Positions 1 to 8,286 of a DNA stretch of 64,000 nt are shown piece after piece. Under the pieces are notes generated by a model, which was given only the letters and a program-made list of their open reading frames with translations, was not told where the DNA came from and did no database searches. Position numbers and translations under genes: made by a program. Within the stretch, counting starts at the first letter, position 1. Each line of letters starts with the position of its first letter. The DNA comes from UBA10438 sp964432155 (lineage in GTDB: Bacteria; Bacteroidota; Ignavibacteria; Kapaibacteriales; Kapaibacteriaceae): NCBI GenBank assembly GCA_964432155.1, contig CAYSMF010000001.1:1-64000 (forward strand). Direction: 5' to 3'.

Positions 1-1147
1 ATTCACTGGCCGGTAGAATGGACGTGAGAATCCACAGGTATGCCTCGAGAAGCATTCGGTGTTCGTAGACTGCAGTCGAGTAAATAGCATCAGAGAAATG
101 CTCTTTGAGCTCAACATAAAGCAAGAAACCGCGCTCATACTCGCCTCGGTACAGGCACGAGTAAATGGTAGTTGCATTACTGATGCACCAGTTGGTCTTG
201 CCACGGTGAAAGTATTGAGCAGGATTTTCTGCTGGTCCTGTGCCAATAGCGTTGCGACTGTAAATCTGTGCTTCAAGTTTCATTAGCATGAACTCACCAA
301 TACGACTATTCTGACGTAGATGTGAATTCGTTTGATAGAAGGCTAGCACTGAATCGATTTCTTCTAAAGCTCGCTCATATTCGCATTCCGAGATGGCGTA
401 CTCGATTCTCATTCGCTTTTCATAAAGCCAAACGGTATGTGATCGACATGAATCTTCGATATCGTCAAGTAAGCTCATCGCGGTATTGTGAGCCACTGTT
501 TTGGGTGAATCGTAGGCTAGAGGCTTGTATTCAAACGACTGACCTGAGAGAAACAGAGTATCGTAGGCCATCTCCGTAATGAGCTCGTAGTAGGCCGTGC
601 GAATCAAATCTAGATTCGCCATGTGATGTTCACGACTGGTACTTAGCTCAGAGGAAAGTAGAGACTTATGGGCGAGTTCACCTCGGATCATGAATTCGTG
701 TATTGTGAATCCATAACGGCGAGCTATTGATAGCGAGCGCATTAATGCATACTCGGCGACTTGCTGGTTGCCATAGATTCCCAGGGTCTTGCTCACCCGA
801 AACAAGTCGATGCACTTGAAGTAGTTAGATGTGTATTCAGAGAGCTGGTTCGGTGTGATATCGATGTGTCGTATCTCATTTAGAAGACGATCAATGCAAC
901 GAGATCGCAAGGTCATGTATCGCTGATCGGTAGGATCGGCATTGTACAGACCCCTCGATGCTTCTGCGTCATCTCGATACTTCCCACTCGCAATGCCAGA
1001 CAGTAACTGATCCTGCAGAGATGCGGTGTTTGGTTCTTCATCGTCTGTACGTAGGGAAAAATCCGTACGGCCGACAGCGTTCGATGTAACAATTCGCAGT
1101 AATTGCGATAGGATACTGAAATGATACTCTGGTACGTTGGAGCTCAT
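1..1147 (-). CDS. Hypothetical helical protein, truncated by window edge
   Basis: The minus strand is open without a stop from an ATG at 1147 to the first base, giving at least 382 codons. The protein begins MSSNVPEYHF and continues past the window, so its C-terminus is missing. It reads as a soluble, mostly alpha-helical protein rich in Leu, Glu, Arg and Tyr, with no signal peptide or membrane segment. Spaced aromatic and Ala/Leu positions recall TPR-like helical repeats, but I cannot place a clear motif and do not recognise a family. No strong Shine-Dalgarno precedes the ATG. A 331-nt gap separates it from the divergent small gene downstream. The absence of stops over 1.1 kb and normal codon use make a real gene likely; function unknown. 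Confidence 0.75.
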   Translation of the reverse strand, partial: MSSNVPEYHFSILSQLLRIVTSNAVGRTDFSLRTDDEEPNTASLQDQLLSGIASGKYRDDAEASRGLYNADPTDQRYMTLRSRCIDRLLNEIRHIDITPNQLSEYTSNYFKCIDLFRVSKTLGIYGNQQVAEYALMRSLSIARRYGFTIHEFMIRGELAHKSLLSSELSTSREHHMANLDLIRTAYYELITEMAYDTLFLSGQSFEYKPLAYDSPKTVAHNTAMSLLDDIEDSCRSHTVWLYEKRMRIEYAISECEYERALEEIDSVLAFYQTNSHLRQNSRIGEFMLMKLEAQIYSRNAIGTGPAENPAQYFHRGKTNWCISNATTIYSCLYRGEYERGFLLYVELKEHFSDAIYSTAVYEHRMLLEAYLWILTSILPASE

Positions 1148-1478
1148 ATGACGTGGTGAAAAACTGTTTGGGGATGCAGTGTGTACGTAAAACCGCGTAA
1201 CAAATCAGTCAGAACTGTTCAGTATGGCGAGTTGTCTGATTGTAATGTTTGTATCGAAGTGTAATGCGACGATAGCATGATTGACATCGTGCTGCCACTA
1301 CACACCTACTTCAAGTAACCTACGACAAAGAATGTCATGAGGCTGTGAGAAGTGGTCATCGTGCGGTGATAGTCGTTACAGTAAAAGGGAATTCTTACAC
1401 TTCCACAACTACTGTCCATTGAACATTCACACGAATACACACTAATTCTCTTACCGTCATTTCATTGAAGGATCCACC
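1148..1478. other. Intergenic region, 331 nt, no gene recognised
   Basis: This gap separates the divergent starts of the truncated protein and the 57-residue peptide, so it should hold both promoters. I see no open frame with a ribosome binding site, no long repeat and no clear TAnnTTTG box. A short palindrome-like GAACTGTTC lies near 1212-1220. It may be an operator, but there is only one copy. Confidence 0.5.
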
Positions 1479-1652
1479 ATGGAACTCATCATCGCCCTCT
1501 TGTGCTTTTTCGGTCTAATGAGCTACGATCAAGCAGGTGTCACGAAGGAACAGGTCGAAGCAGAGATGCGTAAGCGCAACATCAATTCCGAGACAAATCT
1601 CGACCGAGCAATAGAGAAGGGGTACATTTTCGACCGTACGGAGACGCGTTAA
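1479..1652 (+). CDS. Small secreted or membrane peptide, 57 aa
   Basis: An ATG at 1479 follows a GAAGGA ribosome binding site about 7 nt upstream, and the frame runs 57 codons to a TAA. The first 14 residues (MELIIALLCFFGLM) form a hydrophobic stretch that could be a signal anchor. The rest is charged and amphipathic (EQVEAEMRKR...LDRAIEKGY) and would form a helix. It is too short for homology recognition. It lies upstream of a strong hairpin terminator at about 1804-1834. The combination of binding site, anchor and downstream terminator makes a genuine small gene plausible. Function unknown. Confidence 0.5.
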   Translation: MELIIALLCFFGLMSYDQAGVTKEQVEAEMRKRNINSETNLDRAIEKGYIFDRTETR

Positions 1653-1803
1653 CGTTACGCGATGACCCATCGAATTGCTCTGAATCTGCACCGAGTTTGT
1701 TTGACAAATAATGCAAAGGCAATAATCATGAAGCGCTCACGCAAATCCCCCTATGTCATTGATCGTGGTGAAGAGAACTAAGATCAGCTTGACAACAACG
1801 AAG

Positions 1804-1834
1804 AACGGGCTCCCATCATTGATGAGAGCCCGTT
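1804..1834. terminator. Hairpin terminator, probably bidirectional
   Basis: A 14-bp stem with one mismatch and a 3-nt loop (arms AACGGGCTC... and ...GAGCCCGTT) is followed by TTGTTGTTT on the plus strand and preceded by an A-rich run that reads as T-rich on the minus strand. It sits between the convergent small peptide gene and nuoE and could stop both. Confidence 0.8.
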
Positions 1835-1871
1835 TGTTGTTTCGGTGCAGGATGACGCGAGCGTTTTCGGT

Positions 1872-2345
1872 TTAGGAGCAGGCGTCGAGGAGTGCATCAA
1901 ACTGTTGCACTGTAGCATTCTCGTGGAACGTTTCGTTGATTGCGATCATTGGAGCACCGCCGCATGCACCCATGCATTCGACTTCCTCGAGTGAGAAGCG
2001 TCCGTCGGCAGTTGCTTGATTATGAGCGATGCCCAAGCGTTGCTTTGCATGCTGGTACAATTCGTTACCACCGCGGAGCATGCACGAAACGTTTGTGCAG
2101 ACTTGTACATGGTGACGCCCCATTGGCTTCTTGAAGTACATCGTGTAGAACGATGCAACGCCGAGTACGTGTGCGTATGGCAGGTCCATAACGCGCGCTA
2201 CTTCCTTCATGACGTCCTCGGAGAGCCAGCCCCATTTCTTTTGCGCCATCCAGAGGACGGGCATGATTGCGGCCTTCGGCTCAGGATACTTCGCCTTGAG
2301 AGCAGAGATTGCGTTGATGTCTTCGGCTGAGAATGTCGTGCTCAT
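1872..2345 (-). CDS. nuoE: NADH-quinone oxidoreductase subunit E (NuoE, 2Fe-2S)
   Basis: This 157-residue protein belongs to the thioredoxin-like [2Fe-2S] family of the 24-kDa subunit of complex I, which carries cluster N1a beside the NADH dehydrogenase subunit NuoF. The four ligands are present as CTNVSC (C-x4-C) and CMGAC (C-x3-C). The N-terminal helical part (KAAIMPVLWMAQKKWG, VLGVASFYTMYF) is typical of the family, and the length is normal. No nuoF or nuoG lies next to it. The downstream side ends in a strong terminator, and upstream is hpnD, 58 nt away. It may serve complex I encoded elsewhere, or another NADH-linked enzyme such as a hydrogenase or formate dehydrogenase; NuoE-like subunits of those enzymes look the same. 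Confidence 0.92.
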   Translation of the reverse strand: MSTTFSAEDINAISALKAKYPEPKAAIMPVLWMAQKKWGWLSEDVMKEVARVMDLPYAHVLGVASFYTMYFKKPMGRHHVQVCTNVSCMLRGGNELYQHAKQRLGIAHNQATADGRFSLEEVECMGACGGAPMIAINETFHENATVQQFDALLDACS

Positions 2346-2403
2346 GAGCGTACTCTACATGAGAAAGTGACTGAGTTGGAGCGGCAAAATACGAAGGATC
2401 GAC

Positions 2404-3297
2404 TTATCGGAAGCGCTTAACAAACAGCTTTGAACCAAGCCAAATTCGGAGGGCGGTGATGACCTTATGGATGGTGTTGACGCGGATGCGCTGCTTGAAC
2501 ACTTGGTAGGAGTTCAGCTCAATCTTCTCGAGGAGTCGATAGTAAATCGCATCCATGATTTCGGCCGCAACCATCGTTAGCCGTTCATCAGGCCGCAGGA
2601 GTGCCCGTGCCTCGTGGTAGTATTCCCGAGCTCGTTGAGCCTGGAACTGCATCAGGTCTACAAAACGCTCGTCGTACACCTCCGCCATCAGATCGGCCTC
2701 GGTGTATCGGAATCGTTCGAGGTCCTCAAGGGGGAGGTAGATAAAGCCCCGTTCCTTGTCTTGCTGTATGTCGCGCAGAATATTGGTCAACTGCAGGGCA
2801 TATCCAAGATTGATTGCATACTGTCGTGTTTCCTCGTGACGATAGCCGAAGATCTCAATGCTGATGAGACCGATGACCGATGCCACACCGTAGCAGTATT
2901 CTTTGAGTTCGGCAAAGGTCTGGTAGCGTTGCTGCATGAGGTCGCGCTCACAGCCATCGATCAGCGTAAGGAGGTACTGCTTAGGGATGTCGTATCGACG
3001 CACAACTGCATCGAGAGCTACGAGCGACGAGTTCCGGTGATCATAGGTCCCAGCATAGATTGCCTCGACCTCGATGCGCCACCACTGCAAACGCTCTCGC
3101 TTGTTTGCGAGCACCTCGGGAGCACGTGATGGATGATCATCGACGATGTCGTCAATACGGCGGGCGAATGCATAGATGGTACGAATCGCCTCGCGTTCCT
3201 CGCGTGGGAGGAAGCCAAAGGAATAGTGGAAGGATGTACTTCCTTGCGTGGAGAGTACAAATCCATCTTCCGAATCACCGTAGATATGCGAGGACAT
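2404..3297 (-). CDS. hpnD: Squalene/phytoene synthase family, HpnD-like
   Basis: A 297-residue trans-isoprenyl diphosphate synthase of the head-to-head class. The first Asp-rich motif is RRIDDIVDD near residue 48, and the second region is LTNILRDIQQDKERGFIYLP. HpnD condenses two farnesyl diphosphates to presqualene diphosphate in the bacterial HpnCDE route to squalene; phytoene synthase CrtB is closely related and cannot be excluded from sequence reading alone. It starts 11 nt after hpnC ends, so the two form an operon. The hpnC-hpnD pairing is what favours HpnD over CrtB. No hpnE-type flavoprotein is next to it. Confidence 0.85.
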   Translation of the reverse strand: MSSHIYGDSEDGFVLSTQGSTSFHYSFGFLPREEREAIRTIYAFARRIDDIVDDHPSRAPEVLANKRERLQWWRIEVEAIYAGTYDHRNSSLVALDAVVRRYDIPKQYLLTLIDGCERDLMQQRYQTFAELKEYCYGVASVIGLISIEIFGYRHEETRQYAINLGYALQLTNILRDIQQDKERGFIYLPLEDLERFRYTEADLMAEVYDERFVDLMQFQAQRAREYYHEARALLRPDERLTMVAAEIMDAIYYRLLEKIELNSYQVFKQRIRVNTIHKVITALRIWLGSKLFVKRFR

Positions 3298-3308
3298 GCG
3301 TGGGCAAG

Positions 3309-4139
3309 TTACGCAAGCCGTAAGAACCGCAGGGCGAGCATTGGAAGGTAGCGTAGAGAGAGCGTTGGGCGTACATCGACAGAGGTCCGTCGAGCGCAGA
3401 GATCAAGCATGGTCTGTCCACCGGCCAAAATTGCACGGAGCTCGAGTCGAACACGAAGAGAACGCGCCGCGGCTACCACGGGCCAACCTTGACGATAGAG
3501 CTCCTGAGTGCGTTTGATGACCTCGTCGAGAGGAAGGGGTAGGTACGCGCGACCGCGCGCGAGGTCAAGCGAGAGATCCTGCAGGAAGTTCGTGATCTGC
3601 AGTGCCGTGCAAACGGCGTCGCTGGCTGCAAGGGCTTCGGCTGATACGGGTGTACCGTTGTGATCGAGACGCAAGAAGAGTTCGCCAACGGGATTAGCAG
3701 AAAATGAACAGTACGTCAGGACATCGTCCCAGGTCGACGGTGCAATGAAGTGCACGTCGCGACGGAATGCTTCAAGCAGACGCAGCAACGGAGTAGGGGG
3801 GATATTACAGTCCCGCAGCGATGCTCGCGTTGCGATGAGGACCGGATCCGTCGACGGACTCAACGGGTCCGTGAGAGCATGCTCAAGTTCGTTCAGCGCT
3901 ACGAGACGTTCCTGGGTCGATGATGTCCAAGGCTCGTCCGCAATATCGTCGGCTTTGCGCGAGAAGGCATAAAAAGCAACAAGGTGCTTGCGCATCCGAA
4001 GAGGCACAAGCACCGAGGCTACAGGGAAGTTCTCGTAATGGGACGACGCAATCTGCGAGCAATGTGCGTACGCAGCGTCCTCCAGCGTTACGGAATTAGT
4101 TTCGTTTGTTCCGGAGATCTTCAATTTCAGAGTTCTCAC
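3309..4139 (-). CDS. hpnC: Squalene synthase family, HpnC-like
   Basis: A second head-to-head prenyl synthase homologue. It has SRKADDIADE as its first Asp-rich motif and ITNFLQDLSLDLARGRAYLPL as its second. HpnC converts presqualene diphosphate to hydroxysqualene in the HpnC-HpnD-HpnE pathway. The 5' end overlaps the 3' end of ppiD: no ATG, GTG or TTG occurs in frame after the ppiD stop. The likely start is therefore GTG 4139 (276 aa, 44-nt overlap), with TTG 4124 or GTG 4181 as alternatives. This implies translational coupling to ppiD. The family call is firm; assignment to HpnC rather than a second HpnD rests mainly on pairing and divergence from its neighbour. Confidence 0.8.
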   Translation of the reverse strand: MRTLKLKISGTNETNSVTLEDAAYAHCSQIASSHYENFPVASVLVPLRMRKHLVAFYAFSRKADDIADEPWTSSTQERLVALNELEHALTDPLSPSTDPVLIATRASLRDCNIPPTPLLRLLEAFRRDVHFIAPSTWDDVLTYCSFSANPVGELFLRLDHNGTPVSAEALAASDAVCTALQITNFLQDLSLDLARGRAYLPLPLDEVIKRTQELYRQGWPVVAAARSLRVRLELRAILAGGQTMLDLCARRTSVDVRPTLSLRYLPMLALRFLRLA

Positions 4140-6225
4140 GCAGAGCTTGGAACCATGCGTAAAACGCTTGGTTACGGACACGTGTCGACATGTTCTGCAT
4201 CACTGCCGGACGATCCTTTGCAAACTGCTGCATGTTGGCGTCTGTGCGAGCAAGAACCTTGATCACAAACCATGCACGCTCGCCACGGATTGGACCGGTT
4301 ACGGTGCCAACAGGGGCCTTGAAGATTGCATTGGTCGCTGCAAACTCACCACCGAAGCCAGTCAGTGAACCGTTGTTCTTGACGCCACTTTGCATCGTCG
4401 AGCTAGCCGTTGTGTCGGTGCCGAATGATGAAGCCAGTGCCTTTGCGTCTTGTGCAAGCTTATCAAGTTTCTTCTGCTGACGCAGCGTGAGCATGATCTT
4501 TTCCTTCATGTCTTCGAATGGCTTGATGCCTACTTCACGTGTTTCCGTGATTTGCGCGACAACCATGCCGTAGTACTTAACGTCCTTGCGGATTGCAGCA
4601 CCCTTCTCGTTGTCAAATGCCCATGCGGTGAGCTCACGTGACGAGAGCACAGGAGCATCTGCCGTGAAGAGCTTTGTCTCTTGAACTGGAACCGCGTACT
4701 TCTTTGCTACAGCATCGATTGGTGTACCTGCAGTGATCTCGTCAACAGCCTTTTGTGCGCGAGCAATGATTTGCTGCTTTGTCGCTGTCGACATCGATGG
4801 CTTGATCACGAATTGCGAGAACTTGAGCTCTGTTGTCTGACGGTCAGTAACCTTGATGATGTGGAAACCGAACTGGGTTTCTACCGGACCAACAACGTCG
4901 CCAACGCTTGCACCAAAGGCTGCGTTTTCGAATTCAGGAACCATGCGCCCCTTGCCGAAGTAGCTCAGGTCGCCACCTTGCGCTGCCGAACCTGGATCCT
5001 TCGAATTCGCTGCAGCGAGAGCGGCGAAGTCCTCGCCCTTCTTCGCGCGAGCCATGAGCTTCTGTGCTTCAGCCTTTGCTGAGTCCTTGTTCGTACCGAA
5101 CGGCAACAGGATGTGCGAAGCACGTACCACTGGGTTTACACCTTCGCGACGACCATCGAGACGGAAGTAGGTGATACCTGCTGGTGTGTTGAGTGGACCG
5201 AACACTTCGCCCTGAGCGAGTGAGCTCAGCACTGTTACTGATGTTGGGTCGATCTGATTAACCGTCACGAAGTCTGTTGACTGACCGTTGAAGGTCGACA
5301 TCATCGTCGAGAACGCGCTATCCTTCTGCTGCGGTGTTGCCAGCGCTGCAAGTGTCTCGGCGACACGCTGCGACTGCTTCATGGCATTGGCAGTATCCTT
5401 GTTCGATGCGATCTGCGGGAAGACGATATACTTCAGTGCACGTGAACGCTTCTGCGTGTAGAACTCCTTGTTCTTCTCGTAGTAGGCCTTCATTTCGTCG
5501 TCTGTAACCGTGACAGCATTGTCTGGAACACGATCGATGCTCAGCGCAACAAACTGGACATCAGCAGCGCCGTTGTCAGTCTTGTATTGCACCTCAGCGG
5601 CAGCGATCGACGGCATGCTTGCCGCTGCGCCGACTGTTGCACCGAGTGTTTGCTGCAATTGCATCGAGCGAACGTTGTCCTCGATTTGGAAGATTGTTTG
5701 CTTCCATTGCTGCACCTGGCGCTGGATCTCTTCATCAGGCATCTTTTGCTGTGCCAGCAACTCGCCCAGGCGGTCCGGGTTCGAGATCAACTCCTGCTGG
5801 AGCTTGATGTCGAAGCGGCCCGTTGAGTCCTTGAACAGTTGAAGCTGCTCAGGCGGGTTGATCATCATCACGTCGATCAGCTGTTGCGGCGTGACAACGA
5901 TGCCCATCTTGGCTGCCTGCTGCTTGCGCAGCACTTCGTTGACCATTTCGTCGAACACCTGTTGACGAATTGTCTCGTCATCAACTTCCTGGTTCGGGTT
6001 CTGCTGACGCTGAAGTTCGAGGACGTCGCGAACGCGGCGCTCGTAATCAGCGAGCATGATGGCCTCGCCATTGACCGTAGCAATCTCTTGGTTTTCCGCA
6101 GAGTTGCCCGATTGTGAGAGAGTGGTGAAACTCGAGTCCTGAATCACCATGAAGGCGATGAACAGGGCTGCGACGAACCCGAGAAAGTACGGGCTGACTT
6201 GTCGTATTCTGGTAATGGCACCCAT
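4096..6225 (-). CDS. ppiD: Peptidyl-prolyl isomerase, PpiD/SurA-like, membrane anchored
   Basis: A 709-residue periplasmic folding factor. A single N-terminal membrane segment (about residues 12-30) is followed by a SurA_N-like helical chaperone region (SGNSAENQEIATVNGEAI, ADYERRV). A parvulin-type isomerase domain lies in the middle (ASHILLPFG..., GGDLSYFGKGRMVPEFENAAF, FGFHIIKV), and a long C-terminal region resembles a second, weaker parvulin fold. I chose the start at 6225, MGAITRIRQ, because GGAGG lies 10 nt upstream. The frame extends further up, but that part covers a promoter box at 6295-6302. It heads an operon with hpnC and hpnD. PpiD proteins are normally about 620-710 residues. 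Confidence 0.92.
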   Translation of the reverse strand: MGAITRIRQVSPYFLGFVAALFIAFMVIQDSSFTTLSQSGNSAENQEIATVNGEAIMLADYERRVRDVLELQRQQNPNQEVDDETIRQQVFDEMVNEVLRKQQAAKMGIVVTPQQLIDVMMINPPEQLQLFKDSTGRFDIKLQQELISNPDRLGELLAQQKMPDEEIQRQVQQWKQTIFQIEDNVRSMQLQQTLGATVGAAASMPSIAAAEVQYKTDNGAADVQFVALSIDRVPDNAVTVTDDEMKAYYEKNKEFYTQKRSRALKYIVFPQIASNKDTANAMKQSQRVAETLAALATPQQKDSAFSTMMSTFNGQSTDFVTVNQIDPTSVTVLSSLAQGEVFGPLNTPAGITYFRLDGRREGVNPVVRASHILLPFGTNKDSAKAEAQKLMARAKKGEDFAALAAANSKDPGSAAQGGDLSYFGKGRMVPEFENAAFGASVGDVVGPVETQFGFHIIKVTDRQTTELKFSQFVIKPSMSTATKQQIIARAQKAVDEITAGTPIDAVAKKYAVPVQETKLFTADAPVLSSRELTAWAFDNEKGAAIRKDVKYYGMVVAQITETREVGIKPFEDMKEKIMLTLRQQKKLDKLAQDAKALASSFGTDTTASSTMQSGVKNNGSLTGFGGEFAATNAIFKAPVGTVTGPIRGERAWFVIKVLARTDANMQQFAKDRPAVMQNMSTRVRNQAFYAWFQALRENSEIEDLRNKRN

Positions 6226-6294
6226 GCTGGGTACTCCTCCATCAAGTAAAACGAGAAATCGGATCTTTATGCTGCTGTCAATCCAGACAAGCGT

Positions 6295-6302
6295 CAAATA
6301 TA
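6295..6302 (-). promoter_or_regulatory. TAnnTTTG -7 box for ppiD
   Basis: TATATTTG on the minus strand matches the Bacteroidota -7 consensus TAnnTTTG exactly, with a TTTC about 20 nt upstream in the -33 region. It predicts a leader of about 65 nt before the ppiD ATG at 6225. Confidence 0.55.
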
Positions 6303-6345
6303 CGGCGTACATCGTTCCGAAACCGCCCCGTGGGTAACTTGCACC

Positions 6346-7191
6346 ATGATGAACATCGGTCCTTACTCGATCCAGCTCCTCGAAACATGCCGTTTTGGCC
6401 TCGATGGAGGGGCAATGTTTGGAGTCGTCCCGAAAACCCTCTGGCAGCGCTCGTATGCTCCCGGGGACGATCGCAACCGCATTCCAATGGCCGCAAAGGT
6501 GTTGCTGCTGCGATCATCCGACCGGACGATCCTGGTGGATACGGGGAATAGTCCATGGATGTCTGAAAAGCTCCAGGAGATCTATGGGATCAGCTACGAG
6601 CAGTATTCACTAGAGCGATCATTGGAGCTGGCCGGCGTGCGACCAGCAGAGGTGACCGATGTGGTGCTGACACACTTGCACTTTGATCATGCAGGGGGAG
6701 CGGTCACTCCAGAGGGGGCTCCTCGTTTTACCAACGCCACATATTATGTGCAGCGCGAGCACATGAACTGGGCACTGGCACCTACGGAAAAGGACCGCGC
6801 CTCGTTTATGCCGGAATACTACCAGCCGCTGGTTGATGCTGGTGTCCTCGAACTTCTCGACGGTTCCGGCGAGGTCATCCCAGGGGTGCATGTCGATCCG
6901 CTGTATGGCCACACGGCAGCAATGCAATCGATTCGAGTGACAGATGGGAACAGCACCCTGTTCTATCCTGCAGACCTGATGCCAACGAGCGCACACATTC
7001 CCGTGCCGTACGTGATGGGCTACGATAACCACCCACTGACAACGATTGCGGAAAAGAAGCGATTGCTCCCTCAGATTATCGACGAGGGATGGATCGTTGT
7101 CTTCGAACATGATGCCTTCCGCGATGCAGCCACCATCGTTGCCGGCGAACGGGGTCCGATTCTCGGAACTGAATACACGCTGACCGTATGA
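6346..7191 (+). CDS. Metallo-beta-lactamase fold hydrolase
   Basis: A 281-residue MBL-fold hydrolase. The zinc motif HLHFDHAGG lies near residue 110. Later ligands are plausible in YGHTAAM (third His), FYPADLMP (bridging Asp) and FEHD. It resembles the N-acyl-homoserine lactonase/AttM branch of the superfamily in size and motif spacing, but the substrate cannot be read from sequence. A downstream Rieske gene overlaps its stop codon (ATGA). The start is ATG ATG at 6346/6349. TAACTTGC lies directly upstream, close to the TAnnTTTG box, so the message may be almost leaderless. It is divergent from ppiD. Confidence 0.88.
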   Translation: MMNIGPYSIQLLETCRFGLDGGAMFGVVPKTLWQRSYAPGDDRNRIPMAAKVLLLRSSDRTILVDTGNSPWMSEKLQEIYGISYEQYSLERSLELAGVRPAEVTDVVLTHLHFDHAGGAVTPEGAPRFTNATYYVQREHMNWALAPTEKDRASFMPEYYQPLVDAGVLELLDGSGEVIPGVHVDPLYGHTAAMQSIRVTDGNSTLFYPADLMPTSAHIPVPYVMGYDNHPLTTIAEKKRLLPQIIDEGWIVVFEHDAFRDAATIVAGERGPILGTEYTLTV

Positions 7192-7538
7192 CCGACCGAC
7201 CACGCACGCAGATCGAGGGTGAAGAGTGGATACGCTTGGCGCGATCGGTCGAGGTTTCCGAGCGCAAGGGGCTTCGTGTCGAGATCGACATTGAGCATGA
7301 TCTTGCATTGTTTCGTCTCGACGGTGTTGTGCGCGCGGTGACAAACGTATGCCCCCACAAACGTGCTGCGTGTCTGTACGACGGCGTTGTCGACCAAGGT
7401 ACGCTCACATGCCCAATGCACGCATGGCAGTTCGATCTTGTGACGGGGAAGAACCTCGCCGGTGGTGGTTCACTCCGCGTCTATGCAGTTCGCGAACATG
7501 AAGGGGGCGTCTGGATCCGCTCGTGTGATATTGCTTAG
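7188..7538 (+). CDS. Rieske [2Fe-2S] ferredoxin-like protein
   Basis: A 116-residue single-domain Rieske protein. The cluster ligands are visible as CPHKR (C-x-H) and CPMHAW (C-x-x-H) with the usual spacing of about 16 residues. It resembles the small NirD-like or dioxygenase-type ferredoxins. No signal peptide or membrane anchor is present, so it is cytoplasmic. Its ATG overlaps the stop of the MBL-fold gene (ATGA), which argues for coupled translation and perhaps a shared pathway. No oxygenase or nitrite reductase is nearby to name the partner. It converges with the PASTA gene after a 25-nt gap in which I see no terminator. Confidence 0.85.
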   Translation: MTDRPRTQIEGEEWIRLARSVEVSERKGLRVEIDIEHDLALFRLDGVVRAVTNVCPHKRAACLYDGVVDQGTLTCPMHAWQFDLVTGKNLAGGGSLRVYAVREHEGGVWIRSCDIA

Positions 7539-7563
7539 TGCCGCGCAGCGAGCACGAGCAGAA

Positions 7564-8286
7564 CTACTTGGCGGTTACAAATGTGACCGTCGTTCCGACG
7601 GTGACAAGGCTGTCTGCAGGTGGATCCTGATGCATGACAGTGCCAGACTGAAATGCCGATGATGGCATCGATGCGCCGCTCGCTGGAGTCAGTCCAAGAT
7701 CTCGAAGGAGCTGTTCCGCCTCTCCTACGGTGAGGCTAATGAGTTGTGGTACGCGAACGAGCGTCGTACCACGTGAGATCACGAGTTGTACGGTGGTGCC
7801 ACTGGCAACTGATGCGCCAGCGGGCACGCTTTGTCCCATCACTCTGCCCGCGGGAATCGACGAGCTCGTGTCGTAACTCATGTCTCCCGTCTGTAATCCT
7901 AGGCGCATCATCGTCACGCGCGCGTCGCGCATCGTTGCGCCGTAGAGCGACGGCATGCTCATCGTCTCGACACCTTTGCTCACCGTGATATAGATGCGTC
8001 GTCCCTCTTTTACTGTCGCACCCGCATAGGGGAGTTGCGACATCACAGTACCTGCTGGAACTGTTGCGCTGAATTGCTCACGTGGCTCCATGAGTACCAA
8101 TCCAGCATCGCGCAACAACACTTCGGCGCTGTTGCGATCCCGTCCAACGACGTTCGGTACGTGCACAGTTTCCGTCATCGAGACAACCGCAGGGAGCACC
8201 AGCTTATCGATCAATGCACCTACGCCGGCAACGATCACGATGCCTGCCAATGCGAGTACCCCTATCTTGCGCCATGTCCAGTTCAT
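7564..8286 (-). CDS. Membrane-anchored protein with three PASTA domains
   Basis: A 240-residue protein with a short cytoplasmic tail, one membrane segment (about residues 8-30) and three PASTA repeats at roughly 42-110, 111-178 and 179-240. Each repeat has the VPNVVG/MPSLYG/VPQLIS opening, the AxxxLxxxGL helix and the G..V..Q.P..G..V..G..V core. PASTA domains bind peptidoglycan or muropeptides in Ser/Thr kinases and penicillin-binding proteins, but here there is no kinase or transpeptidase domain. It is probably a periplasmic cell-wall sensor or structural protein. Its start overlaps the 5' end of the divergent nrnA by 13 nt if both predicted starts are right. Confidence 0.88.
   Translation of the reverse strand: MNWTWRKIGVLALAGIVIVAGVGALIDKLVLPAVVSMTETVHVPNVVGRDRNSAEVLLRDAGLVLMEPREQFSATVPAGTVMSQLPYAGATVKEGRRIYITVSKGVETMSMPSLYGATMRDARVTMMRLGLQTGDMSYDTSSSIPAGRVMGQSVPAGASVASGTTVQLVISRGTTLVRVPQLISLTVGEAEQLLRDLGLTPASGASMPSSAFQSGTVMHQDPPADSLVTVGTTVTFVTAK

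Noticed and set aside
59..579. Two plus-strand frames of 75 and 85 aa at the left edge
   Set aside because: They are shadows of the long minus-strand open frame 1-1147, with unnatural composition and no ribosome binding sites.
1728..1781. 17-codon frame MKRSRKSPYVIDRGEEN before the terminator
   Set aside because: Too short to support; no clear ribosome binding site and no way to test conservation here.
6226..6312. Extended N-terminus of ppiD (29 extra residues)
   Set aside because: The extension runs through a perfect TAnnTTTG box, while ATG 6225 has a GGAGG site.
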